The position numbers and the translations under genes were made by a program. The notes beneath the pieces were generated by a model. The model searched no databases and was not told where the DNA came from. It saw nothing but the letters and a program-made list of their open reading frames with translations. DNA of 64,000 nucleotides, taken from assembly GCA_029204225.1 (NCBI GenBank), contig MU831836.1, positions 1 to 64,000 on the forward strand, written 5' to 3'. Each line of letters starts with the position of its first letter. Positions within the stretch are counted from its first letter, which is position 1. The DNA is from Diphasiastrum complanatum (Eukaryota; Streptophyta; Lycopodiopsida; Lycopodiales; Lycopodiaceae). Shown here piece after piece: positions 11,272-21,693 of this stretch.

Positions 11272-11840
11272 GTAGAATGAATGCTCTTCTAAAATTCACA
11301 AAGATTTCTGAATTTTAGAAGATCTATGAAGGGCCTAAAGCTTACAAGAATGCCTATAGGCTTGTCTTTATCAAACTAGCACACAAGCTTGAATGATACA
11401 CAAAGATCTTGCCAAAAATTCCTAGCTTTCACTAACACAAAAAAATTGTTTTACACTTTTCTTAGAGATTTCACTTCAACTAAGGATCTGAACAAATCAG
11501 CCTCTAATATCTGATCTTAGACTCTAAAAGGAAATGCTTCAATGATCCAAAACTCTATTTGGTCATAGGCATTAGCTAGATTGAATCTAGATCAATACTA
11601 TGCTTCAAAGAGCACAAAAAATGAACTAGTATTGTGATTTTGGGAACAATCAAACACAAAGTAACTTGAAATGAAAGTTGTTGTACAGTTTCACACATGT
11701 GAAAAGTACATACACAGCCTCCAAGTTGTTTTGATCCAAATGATCACAAGTTATCACTCTAGATGAACTCGCCCTCACTAGTATTGGCCAAAAACAAATT
11801 TTGCCAATGATCTTTACAAGATTTATGATTCAATGAATTT
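11272..11840 (-). other. Copia D 5' leader
   Basis: Non-coding sequence upstream of D gag, similar in character to the leaders of A and E (AT-rich, one CACACATGTG-like palindrome at about 11693). It ends near 11840, where the C-element minisatellite region begins. No primer-binding site or LTR is present, so D is truncated at its 5' end. A short perfect hairpin sits next to the gag start. Confidence 0.5.
11286..11321. repeat. 13-bp perfect inverted repeat by gag start
   Basis: CTTCTAAAATTCA at 11286-11298 is exactly inverted at 11309-11321 with a 10-nt loop. In the D transcript (minus strand) the hairpin ends about 14 nt before the gag AUG at 11271. Confidence 0.8.
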
Positions 11841-11999
11841 TCGACCGAGGCCTCACGCTCCTTGCCTAGCTGAGTTCCACGACTCTCGTCTGGATCGGAC
11901 AAAACCTTGTTTCATTATCTTATTGAAACTACACACTCACTCTCGATCGAACCACTACTCACAATATCCTATCAGGTCCTGAGTTAAATCTCAACCGAT

Positions 12000-12545
12000 G
12001 CTCATCGATTAGATCTCACCTGAGCCTTTACGTTGAAATCTCACCCAAAGCCCCTGCTGCAACACTCGACTGGAGACACCTTGTCCGATCTCGATCGAAG
12101 CTTTTTCTCCAAACTCGACCAACGCTTCTTATCACATCTCGATCGACACCTCCTGTCACATCTCGTCCGACACTTCCTTTCACATCTCGACTGACGCTTC
12201 CTGTCAGATCTCGACCAACACCTCCTGACGCCTCCTCTCAGATCTCGACCGACGCTTTCTCTCAAAAATCAATCGACGTGTCTTGGCCGATCTCGACTGA
12301 CGCTTTCTCTCAGATCTCGACCGACACTTTCCCTTAGATCTCGATCGGAGCTAGTCACTCCGATCTCAACCGAAACCTTCTATCAGATCTCGACCGGTGC
12401 CTTCTGTCCTTCTCTCGACAGACCACATTCTGTCACATCCTCTACCGAAGCCCTCTGTCTGATCTCGACCGGAGCCAGTCACTCAGCTCTCAACCGGACT
12501 ATTCTATCAACTCTCAACCGGGACAAGACACGACTCTCATCTTGA
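12000..12545. repeat. Degenerate 24-bp minisatellite (about 20 units)
   Basis: Units of about 24 bp with consensus like ATCTCGACCGACGCTTCC + TGTCAC recur head to tail, with single-base variants and a few 23-, 25- and longer units. It lies just upstream of C gag, probably in its leader. The core TCTCAACCGACGCC reappears at 17485-17603 in the same element. The open frame on the minus strand here (R/C/D-rich) is a by-product of the 24-bp period and not a gene. Confidence 0.85.
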
Positions 12546-12761
12546 CCAAAGACTTGACTTATTTTTTTCGAGTTATATTTTTTGAGTCATTCTTTCTTTT
12601 TCTGACCTGGACCAATTTTTTTGACCCACTCCATTCTCTCGACAACACTCAAAACTCAAATAAATAAAAAAACAACAACACAACAAAACACAAACACCAG
12701 TCAAGTTACCAAAGAGTCCAAGAGGCCTATTTATCCAATCCTAAGGTACTCTCGAGTTGTT

Positions 12762-13717
12762 ATGGATCGTCCTTATGATCCGAATCCCACAGAGGACTAT
12801 CCACCAGAGATGGTCTCCCCATCTACTGAACAGGCTCGATTTAATAGATATTCTAGGATGAAATCCCAAGTCCAAGAGCCATCCACCAACCCATTTGACA
12901 GATGGGAACCCATGCGTTTTGAAGCTCCATATGATCGACCACATTTTCATGCTACAAAATCTTCACATGCACGAGCTCACTTAAATGGAGCTTTTGCAAA
13001 TAATGTTCCGCATATTGAAAAACATACTCCAAAGCTCGATTTACCTAAGTAAGACGGTAACACTGATCCTCAAAGAATTCTTCAAGTCTTTGAAAATTCA
13101 TGTGATGTCTATGGCGAGACATCACCAGACGCCATGGTACAGCTCTTCTTGATGACCATGATTGATCGAGCACGAGAATGGTTTTTTAACCTTGATCGTG
13201 AAGATAAACGAGACTGGTCACTCTTGAAGGAGGCATTTATCAAATGCTTCAAGCCATTTCGCTTGATCGAAAGTCCTTTTGTCAAGCTAAGTAACATCAA
13301 AATGACAAAAGATGAGAAGTACGTGACTACATTGAATGATTTAAAAGATTAAAAAGTCAGGTACAAGAGCAATCCATTGAGTCTATGCTCATAATTTGGT
13401 TCCTCGTTGGACTCCCACGATGGATACGACGTGAACTTTGCTCCAATAATGAATACACATCATTGAAACAAGCCATGTCTGATGCCATTCGGGAAGAAGA
13501 TGAGGGATCAGATGTCGATGAGCCACGTGAACGGAGAGCACATCGTGCTGTCCAAGAAGTTCGACCAAATGAGGAAACATGAGAATAGTTCTGGAAAACA
13601 CAGATGGAGTTGCTTAACCAGCAACACCAACAACAGATGGAAAAACTCACAAAAGAGTTTCAAAACACTCTTAAGTCTATCCAGAGTTCGATGCTAGGTC
13701 AGTTACCCACTGGCCAA
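12762..13717 (+). pseudogene. Element C gag (Ty3/gypsy type), N-terminal part
   Basis: A likely start is ATG 12762 (MDRPYDPNP). The frame has a stop at 13050 and continues as DGNTDPQRILQVF, then REWFFNLDRE-type text and W-S-L-L-K-E-A-F-I-K-C-F, the capsid hallmark of Ty3-type retrotrans_gag. A frameshift near 13350 precedes a Q-rich C-terminal stretch (LNQQHQQQMEKL) ending in LPTGQ. The frame resumes beyond the solo LTR at 14203 (Q|IHH). Gag forms the particle of the element. It is broken by at least three stops or shifts plus the insertion. Confidence 0.75.
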
Positions 13718-14202
13718 TGATAAATTTTACAGTTTTTAGGACAATAATGATTGTACTTTACAATCATAGAGAGTTATTGGTTGCTTAATCAATGGATCTA
13801 TCAAGTTCTACACATAAGATCTTGATCTAGATTCACTACACTTGGATTTAAGTAAGAGCAATGGATCAACACATCATTAATTAGTGAGAGCAGCCTCACA
13901 CGTTCTTTTCTAAGATTCTAACAAGTGCATTTATTAGCTTTCTTGCTAAAGACATAAGTATCGATAAATTAAGAAAAGCTAATTTCTAGGTGACTAGTCA
14001 ACTTGACTAAAAACTAGTCATATCATGTTCACACTAACTAGATTGATACAAAATCAATTTAGATATATACAAGCATAAAAAGTACATCCTTTCACATGTG
14101 AGAACAGGCTCCACACATGTGAAATCAGATCATCACATTATTCTAATGTTTGATCAATATTTACACTAACCAATGTCAAGTGAGAAGTGACAATTTTCAA
14201 CA
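13718..14202 (-). repeat. Solo LTR nested in C gag
   Basis: A 485-bp insert begins TGATAAATTT and ends TTTTCAACA, flanked by CCAA at 13714-13717 and 14203-14206. Removing it with one CCAA restores the gag frame across the site (LPTGQ then IHH..., then a zinc-knuckle Cys). Read on the minus strand its start TGTTGAAAATTG resembles that of the copia A LTR, suggesting a minus orientation. Only four bases of target duplication match. Confidence 0.75.
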
Positions 14203-15836
14203 CCAAATCCACCATAGATGAGAGAACACATGGTGCCCTCACTGTCGAGGTGCACACACTGGCAATGAGTGCCCTTCATACAAACTAGTCCTAGATACTT
14301 CATTGATCAAATGTGACATCTGCGACTTTATGGGTCATAAATCCCTCTATTGCATTATAACCCGAGGAACCAGACTCACAACCAGTCAGGGGGACATTAT
14401 CGACCTCCTAGACACCAGTTTGTTTCACAAAATCAAAATCAGCATTATCCATCACAAAACCACCAAGTCCATATACAAGAGTTGCCCTGACAATCTAGAC
14501 ATGACGCTCAACCACAACGCTAGCTGGCGCTCTTAGGACCATCTCCAAGGGGACAACCTGATCTAGGAGCACAAAAGCATAAACACCCTCGAGAATCTGC
14601 ACAGACACATCTTGTAGAAAACTCCCACGATCACTCAAATCATTATGATACAACAGTTCCATCTGTTAGTTCTCAACAACATCCAAACGGGATGAGTATT
14701 CCACACCACCGGAAAATCCAGCACAACTAGCCATCCAAGATGGTTATGCTATTGCCATAGGCCCAATGAGCAACCGCTGTTTTAATTCTGGCGAAACTGG
14801 CCACTTCATGGTTGACTGTAAAGTTAAGAACCAATACCATGCGGATTGCCTAGACTGTGTTTGCAAACACAGTTTTAAAGACTATCCTAAACAACCTAAC
14901 AGGATCCTTCCAGCACGTCATATATCATCTGAACCTGTTAGAGTTCTCACTAGAGCACAACGCCAACAACAAGAACAACAACAAAACAATGAAAAATTAG
15001 CTGACCCACATGGAAGACACTTGGCAGCTTCCACTTTATCCAAAGACTACCCAGACCCAAACGTGGAACAAAGGCAATACAAAGAATTTTGAGATGAGTT
15101 TTTGCGAGAGGAAGAACATACGAAAAGTCTATTATCCACTCAGATCCCTGACAAAGAGCAATCCCTACAGGGACTTGAAGTATTTTTTGACCTATTACAA
15201 GCTCAACTCACTATGCCATTCCATAGTGTGCTAAAATCTTTCACCGGGCTTCAACGATATATCCATCGTAGTTTTCAGCTACCTACTATTCCTGATGAAC
15301 AGCGGAAAACAGAAGAGATTCCTGAAATTTTCTAGATTCCTATGAATTTGCTGAATATAGGTGTTGCTAAGGGGACTAGCATCACCTTGCCTTTGTCCTA
15401 TAAAGACTATCCCACAGTATCTGCTATCCTTGATAGCCGACCAGGTGTTAATATAATGGCTTTGTCCTTGGCAAAGTCATGGGGCTTCCATACCCTCGAT
15501 CAACCATGATACAAACTTCGCATGGCTGATCAACGAGTTACAGACCCTGCTAGTCATTTATCAAATATTAAGGTTCGAATAGCAGGTGTCAAATTTGTGA
15601 TCGATTGTGTCATCTTAGAATTACCAAAAGATGCCAATACTTATAAAACTCCTTCTTGGTATACCCTGGCTCCAGATGGCATGTGTTGTCCAAGATTGGA
15701 AGCATAGCAAAATCACCTTTGGCAACACATGCCATCTGGAGCCAGGGTATACATAGTTTATGATGATTGGTCATCAACAACTGAAGAGACATAACGTTTC
15801 TAATTACAAAGCTTTGCTAGCTTTCAGCCCTCTGCC
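14203..15836 (+). pseudogene. Element C nucleocapsid and retropepsin
   Basis: The region encodes a CPHC...H...C block and a perfect CDICDFMGHKSLYC knuckle (about 14310-14355), then a Q/P-rich spacer and a further knuckle with one Cys changed to Ser (14775: C-F-N-S...H...C). Near 15420-15490 the text A-I-L-D-S-R-P-G-V-N-I-M-A-L-S matches the aspartic protease active-site region of Ty3 elements (normally D-S/T-G; here G is R). G-I-P-W-L-Q-M-A fits the family's second conserved block. Several stops (15089, 15333, 15508) break it. A 30-bp inverted repeat lies in its C-terminal part. Confidence 0.7.
15659..15752. repeat. Perfect 30-bp inverted repeat inside retropepsin
   Basis: The 30 bases at 15659-15688 (starting GTATACCCTGG, ending ATGTGTTG) are exactly inverted at 15723-15752, with a 34-nt spacer. 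The left arm encodes the expected protease block (G-I-P-W-L-Q-M-A-C-V-V). The right arm has no counterpart in the family and looks like an inverted copy. Confidence 0.92.
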
Positions 15837-16599
15837 TGACAAAAATTTCGCAAACACGAAAGGCACGAAGCACGAAAGTTTCACAAACACCTGACGGGAA
15901 GACACAAAGTATGAAAGATTCGCGAACGAGAATCTTTTGCGGTCTAACACGGGAAAGTCAGACGACGGAGACGCAACCAACGACGCGACATGAAAAATGT
16001 CGCAAAACCCGTTTTGCCCTCACGCTCCAAAGAGTACCAGTAAAGATCACGCAAGTACCCAAAAGTACAAAAATATGATCTGATGGCATGATGTCAGTAA
16101 ATACTCCCTAGGTCATGGCTAATCTGCCACTCTTGTAATTCCTTGATTAGTTGTAGATGCTTAATCACTCTAATCTTGGATTTACATAGCCATACTTATT
16201 GGATGATACTTGACATATAGATCAACAAAGATATACATAGTGCAATGAAGTAGTCTTATGCTAGTAAGTAATCAAGTCGAAATTACAGAGTACATGTCCG
16301 TCTACGTGCAAAGACAATTCTGTCTAGGATCTGTAGATTCAATTGTTTGCTAGTAAAGAGAGACGATTACTCGTGAGAGAATCATGTTTCTCCCACGCCA
16401 ACGCATTGCGTGGATTTCCATGCAGTGCTTGAAGAATAAAAGAAAAGATCAATATAGATGATTTTCTTGCTGTGTCTGATCTCGAATGCAAATGTGTTTG
16501 CTGCCATTCGTGTGTCTGAATTCTCTTGTTCATTTTAATTTCGCATCTTGGTTGAAACTATGTTGAATGCTACATTAATTTAATAAACGTAGATCAACA
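15837..16599. repeat. Solo LTR nested in element C
   Basis: A 763-bp insert starts TGACAAAAATTTCGC and ends GATCAACA, flanked by CTGCC (15832-15836) and ATGCC (16600-16604), a 5-bp target duplication with one change. Deleting it with one duplicate joins L-L-A-F-S-P-L-P to D-Y-I-L-E-D-C in one frame, confirming insertion into a once-open frame. It has no internal region, so it is the product of LTR-LTR recombination. Confidence 0.88.
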
Positions 16600-16604
16600 A
16601 TGCC

Positions 16605-17429
16605 TGACTACATTCTAGAGGACTGTAGGAGCGATACAGCTGGCAGTGTCCAGCGATCGCATCTGAACTCTATCCGAGTCGCAAGAGGATCATGGTTGTC
16701 GCGACTGTTTCACGATTTTCTCTTATTTGATTCTCATCAACAACATATGACGAATCAGATAGTGTCTCGATCCAAGCCAAAGGCCACTATACGAGATCCC
16801 CATACATAATCAATTGGGGACAGACACTAGCCACTGTGGACTGTGCTGATTCTAATCGATGTCGTATCAAAACTGCTACAGAAGCTGTGGATATTCTCCC
16901 ATCTTCTACAGACATTGATACACCCATCATCCCACTTATGATGATTGACTCGATTCCTATAGCGTGGTGCCTAGGAGAACCTAGCGTCTCTACCGCCCAT
17001 GTTTTCGAAGAAGGTATTCTTTCCATGGATGATGCTGGAATGACGGATGAACATGTACTCCTTTATCTAGATGCCCAACGTTATCCGCCAAAATCAATTC
17101 CTTAGGAGATCAAGTCACTAGGGCCATTGGCTCATGTCCAACTGACATCCAAAGTATCCAACACACAAGCGTATAGGCCCAAACCCAAAGTATACACCTG
17201 GGATGTGTATCTAGACGAAGTCTGGGATACAGTCGATGATGACATGATAAATGAGGCCACAACACTGCCCACTCCAAAACCACAAAAACCTCGGTTACAA
17301 AAAAATAAAATTATTGATACAAAATTAACCAAGCGTCAAAAACAGATGCGTGAGAAGCTCAAGCAGCCGATTAAGCGCTTGTCCAAAGAGACAAACCAAA
17401 CCATCAGACCAAGCTTCCACATCCGATAG
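16605..17429 (+). pseudogene. Element C post-protease coding region
   Basis: After the solo LTR the frame continues (DYILEDCRSDTAG...) and then, after a shift, as an acidic stretch from 16836 to 17105 and a basic stretch from 17127 to 17429 (K/R/Q-rich, P-T-P-K-P-Q). In a complete Ty3 element RT would be expected here, but no LPLR, YVDD-like or RNase H motif is visible. I do not recognise a domain. Stops at 16807 and 17103 interrupt it. Confidence 0.45.
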
Positions 17430-17484
17430 TGACTCAACTCAGATGGTTTTACATGCCTTCTCACCGGAGCCATTCCCTTCCATC

Positions 17485-17603
17485 CCAACCAACGCCTCCG
17501 TTCAACTCTCAACCGACACCTCTGTCAACTCTCAACCGACGCCTCTGTTCAACTCTCAACCGACGCCTCCATTCAACTCTCAACCGACGCCTCCGTCAAC
17601 TCA
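17485..17603. repeat. 24-bp repeat array, coding copy
   Basis: About five units of 21-24 bp with core CAACTCTCAACCGACGCCTC occur in tandem. The core matches the leader minisatellite at 12000-12545. In one frame the 24-bp unit encodes an octapeptide. Confidence 0.88.
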
Positions 17604-18339
17604 TGACTGATATCATGCTCCAGCAAGTACAAAATGGGCCCAGGCTTCAACAATACCTACAGATTGTGGACAAAGCATGGGGCATCCCAATAGGGGCCAA
17701 ACAGTTCAAGCGTCCACATTCCTGGGCTACCTCACCATCAGATCTTCCACCCAAAAGGGTGAACACCAGTATTCTTCCACTGGTACACAAGCAACAAAGC
17801 CTGCAACCAGATCCACAAGCAGCAGCATCCTCGGAAGCTCGACACGCCGATACCTCCAAGGCCCAATTGCCAGGCACAAGGCAACAAAGAATATGCAAGA
17901 AGCTTCAAGCCAAGAGGAAATCACCTGATGGATCATTATCAGACGATTCAGCTTCAGATGATGGAAGTTCGAATGCAGCCTCTCCGACACACTCCTCACC
18001 CTCACACACCATCGACGGGGTGATGGAGCAACTACATCATCGGCAACAGCGGACACAGACACAACCCACGTCATGCCACCAGACCAAGCCACCACCCCAC
18101 CCATGTTGATAACCATGCCAACGCTGTCAACATCACCATCGGCACTTTTTTCAAGGGGGGGTGGGAGGAGTGGAGAGTTCCAGTCTCCAAGACACGGAAG
18201 CGGCCCAGCAGCCACGAGCCCAACAAGTCCATACCTTTTGGACACTTCACAATATTTTGATGTTGCAGACCTGATGGAGATAAGTGATGATGAACCAAAA
18301 AAGGTAGATCAGTCAAGAGGAAGTTTGACCCTCCCAATA

Positions 18340-18362
18340 ACCACCACCACCACCACCACCAG
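18340..18362. repeat. (ACC)n microsatellite
   Basis: Roughly seven ACC triplets in a row, encoding a threonine run in the extra frame of element C. Confidence 0.85.
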
Positions 18363-18554
18363 AACAACCACCATTGCTACTAACATTATTCCTCCACTCC
18401 CTCCACCTCCATCTTCTTTTCCTACACAACGCCTATTTTTTGAATTAGCTTCACCATCTCACACCCCTGATCAGTACCCAACCCTCACTAACCCTGAGAA
18501 GCTCTTCGAAGCAGCTAAGCGCTCAGTGATCGGCCTATCCGAAGCAAGCTACAC

Positions 18555-18953
18555 ATGCATTGGTTGGTAAGCCAGCACCAAGTGCTCGAGAACAAGGTCA
18601 AGTACCAGGACCGAGAAATTGCACAACAACAAAAACTGGCCAAAGAAAAAGAAAAAGAGATAGAAGAAATCAAATTTGTGATGGCCGGGCAGAAGACCAC
18701 TTTGAAAGAGATCCAACAACAACTAAAGCACCAGATGGTCCAGATCGACCAAGTACGAGACGGATCATCGAGTACAATTACAGTTGGTGTCCCTCTAATA
18801 AAGCCCGAGGACATACAATTTCAGGCCCCACAGGCTTCAGCCATCCGGATGGAGAAGTATGTGCGGCTGATCCAAGAATGGGAAGCCGAGGAAAGAAACT
18901 TTGAAAATATTGTGGCCAAGCAGGAAAAGATCATCTTGGAGTCCCAGAAGTAG
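18555..18953 (+). pseudogene. Element C extra frame: coiled-coil protein part
   Basis: A 132-residue open frame rich in K, E and Q with heptad-like spacing (H-Q-V-L-E-N-K-V-K-Y..., K-E-K-E-I-E-E-I-K, L-K-E-I-Q-Q-Q-L-K) over roughly residues 8-60 predicts a coiled coil, followed by a shorter helical E-rich segment. It continues beyond the stop at 18951 as L-E-D-T-T-K-A-L-Q-Q-V. It is joined upstream to the P/S/T-rich part by a frame change. The function is unknown; oligomerisation is the only reasonable inference. Confidence 0.45.
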
Positions 18954-20406
18954 CTAGAAGATACAACAAAGGCCTTGCAGCAAGTCTTGGACAGGGTGAA
19001 CTAGTTGTGAGACACGACGTGCAAGGCCCAAGCAGGCGCTCACTCACAGAAACCACGGGACGATGATGGAGATGATAGAGCACGCAATAAAGATGGGCAA
19101 ACCTGACCATCAGATGATAGCTTGGGATCAGGTAGCCAGAGAGCCGAAGCTGCTTCTGGAGCTTTTCCCCTTCCCCCTCCCACTTTTAGCCCTTCATCTT
19201 ATTCCGCTTTTAATTTTTTCTAAACATTCATTCCAACTTACCTTGTTTCTTCATTTTTCCTCTCTCCACCACCTCCTAGCAATATAATGGGCCCATCAAA
19301 AGGTTCAGCTGACACATACAAAGCTCGAAGGAATTATACTCCGCTCCCCCAGTGCGGTGTATAATTTGTTATACCCACCTCCTCCTAAACCTGTCATTCA
19401 TGCACCTCTCTCTCTACATCATTCCATCCCTGACCTTCCAGAAGTTAACAAGGACATTGGAGGTGATGACAACTTCCTGGTAGATCTATCAAGTCAAAAA
19501 GATTCTCGTCCAGACAAGACACGAGTACAGTTGAGCCATCAACGAGCAAGTGGGCGAAGGAAAAAGATACGGACACCAAGGCCCTGGATGATTACCTGGT
19601 GAGGCCACCACAACCACGTAGGATAGCTTCTCCTACCAGGCTCAGAGACAAAATGGCTGATACCAGATAATCAGAGAAATTTGAGAGGAAATATCCTCCC
19701 AACATGAGGGGAGGCAAAGAGGAGATAGATCAAAGCCAATACTCCACCAGGGCTAAGATCATTGCGACACTACAACTACAACCTGACTGGCGAAGCAAGA
19801 TTCTAAAGGATAGCAGGCGGCTCCAAGAGTACCTGAGGGCACCGGCATGGAAGCGAATAGATCCATTCTACATGCTGCTCAAACGCAAAAATCCATGGCC
19901 GGCTGAAAAGCCACAAGTTGAGTTGGTGCACTGGCTAGTCATTCCGGGAATCTCACAGAGAATCTCCCCAGTGACCTGATACTACAGTTGCTAGATTTTG
20001 GGCACAAACACAAGACAAGTGCCGACCTATGCATGCAAGAAAGTGTCGAATTTTGTCGATCCATGGGCTTCTAATGCAGCAAGAATGTTTCTGGGATCGT
20101 GGTTTGGATCCGATTAGGATCAATCCTAACGTAGCCCTCCAGTCTGAGGAAGATCATGAGATGATGACCCAACTATACTACAGAGCGGCCTTCATGTCAT
20201 CACGATAAGTCAGCATGGTGGAAGATTGGCAGGAGATGGGCTTCATTGAAAAGATACGAGAATACATGGGGCCACTAAACTTCGGAAGTAAGCTCCGCCT
20301 CCAAGTGTTTGAAGCCCTGGGGCGAAAGATGAGCAAGCGGAAACAAACGGCAAGAAGACGAGTCGAGCAGGACTTACAAGAGGTTCTCAAGAGGGTTGGA
20401 ATGTAG
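18954..20406 (+). pseudogene. Element C extra frame: C-terminal remnants
   Basis: Open pieces at 19357-19602, 19704-19979 and 20215-20406 alternate between frames. The last ends in a basic tail (M-S-K-R-K-Q-T-A-R-R-R-V-E-Q) shortly before the polypurine tract, so it is probably the C-terminus of the element's last protein. A small near-perfect hairpin lies at 19333-19365. No domain was recognised. Confidence 0.35.
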
Positions 20407-20549
20407 CGGCCATTGGGAGACCTTCATTTTTGAGAAACAATTTTGTGGATAATAAGCACCTAGTGTTACGGAAGTGAACGAAGATCCACGCTTTTCCAAG
20501 TGCCGAGCGGAACGACATCACCTGTGTTGCAGTGGGTCCTACAACAGAT

Positions 20550-20562
20550 TAGGGGTGGACAA
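20550..20562 (+). promoter_or_regulatory. Polypurine tract of element C
   Basis: TTAGGGGTGGACAA directly precedes the TGTTGGC start of the LTR at 20563; purine-rich sequence here is where plus-strand DNA synthesis is primed. Confidence 0.65.
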
Positions 20563-21693
20563 TGTTGGCAGATTCCAGAGAATTCCCAGATGCCGAGCCA
20601 AGCTAAAGACACAGAGTATCTCTCACCCATGACCGAGGAGGCCTCAGAAGGAGGAGAGCAGAAGAAGCTGAGAGCCAAGCATGAGAGCCGAGAATTACCA
20701 CCTAGGACGACAATTATTATCTATGTGAGCCTACACAATGTATCCCAGAGAAGGAACGACCATGTAGGAGCTAGTAACATTTCCTAGGCATTGTAAATAG
20801 TGTAGATCCCTTAAATAATTTAGAGTGAGCCACCTTTGATGGTGACCACTAGTGGAAGGGCTTTTTCCACTTGTAATTTTCAAATTAGTGGAATTGCCAC
20901 TTGGGCTCCACATGGGCAGCCTTCTTGCTTATTTAAGGGCCCCCCTCTCTTATGAGGGAGCTTTGATTGTATTGTCAATTGCTCTTGAGTGAATTAAGAA
21001 GATCTTTCAGGAGTTCTTGATGATTATGAAGCTCTTGTTCATGGCAATCTTCTTGAGTGAAATTTCTATGAGCATGTACTGATTTCCTTTTTGATTGTGG
21101 ATTAGTTAGATCTCTTGCTTAGTTTCTTGTTTCGTGGAATGTAGATGTGGATTAATTTTCTTGTTTCCTGATTTTGTAGTTTCAGCATGCAAGTAAACTA
21201 TAGAGGCTGAGATTGTGGATCTGATTTGCATACTTTCTAACAATCATGTCCTTGATTGTTCTTGGGCATTCCAAACATCAAGAAATGGATGTTTCTTGAT
21301 CCTTGGGCTGCTAGAATGCTGTTAGGAATCTAGTTTCTTGTATCTTGTTTCTTGTTGAGTAGCTTAATCTTGTCATTGCATTGTTCCCTGATTTTGGTAG
21401 ATAGATTGTAGATTTGCTCTTGATTCAGAACGTTGATCTATACTGAGCTAGGACTAGTTGCATGGCTTGTAAATGCATGTAGCTGAGTAACGTAACTGTC
21501 TCTCCCCACTGACAGGATGGGAATACACATTGTAATCTGAGAAACACTTCTGTCTGGAAACTGTTCTAACAAGAAGACCAAAACGTAAAGAACTGTAACC
21601 AACGGAAGTAACAAAAAGAAGAACGAACAAACAATAGAGAATCGTGTTCATAGATTCAATGGAAATTTGTGAACAGGGAGTCGGACTTCGACA
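20563..21693 (+). repeat. 3' LTR of element C (family B)
   Basis: A 1131-bp LTR from TGTTGGCAGATTCC to ...GACTTCGACA. It is homologous along its length to 53164-54268 and, apart from the missing first part, to 2937-3888. It contains TTGCTTATTTAAG, a likely TATA-type promoter, at about 20925-20937. It is preceded by a polypurine tract and an internal region, so it is a 3' LTR here. Confidence 0.8.

Larger units (their letters stand above)
17430..18570 (+). pseudogene. Element C extra frame: P/S/T/Q-rich region
   Basis: Two overlapping open stretches (17429-18109 and 18073-18570) encode low-complexity text: octapeptide repeats (F-N-S-Q-P-T-P-P in one frame), Q-rich, then D/S-rich and T-rich runs from an (ACC)n tract. 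Composition suggests a disordered protein. Position after protease and before the coiled-coil frame is reminiscent of extra ORFs known in some plant Ty3 lineages; no homology to them could be established. The frame switch at 18073-18109 implies one indel or an overlap. Confidence 0.4.
11841..21693 (+). mobile_element. Old Ty3/gypsy-like element C without RT
   Basis: Plus-strand remains in order: minisatellite leader, Ty3-type gag, zinc knuckles, retropepsin, an extra P/S/T-rich and coiled-coil region, polypurine tract and a 1131-bp 3' LTR of family B (20563-21693). Two solo LTRs of other families are nested in it (13718-14202, 15837-16599). No RT, RNase H or integrase motif was seen in any frame, so it is a non-autonomous or deleted derivative. 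The 5' LTR is absent; the left limit is set where minisatellite replaces copia D leader. Confidence 0.6.

Noticed and set aside
12041-12265. Minus-strand Arg/Cys/Asp-rich repeat protein
   Set aside because: Produced by the 24-bp minisatellite; the period keeps any frame open, and the element is on the other strand.
12000-12545. CRISPR-like array
   Set aside because: Units are contiguous degenerate 24-mers with no unique spacers, in a plant nuclear retroelement.
17727-18367. Minus-strand Val/Gly/Trp-rich open frames
   Set aside because: Antisense of the P/S/T/Q-rich region of element C; composition reflects the complement of CCA/ACC runs.
19333-19365. Small hairpin (12-bp stem, one mismatch) as a regulatory structure
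   Set aside because: Short, imperfect, within decayed element C sequence and with no positional context.
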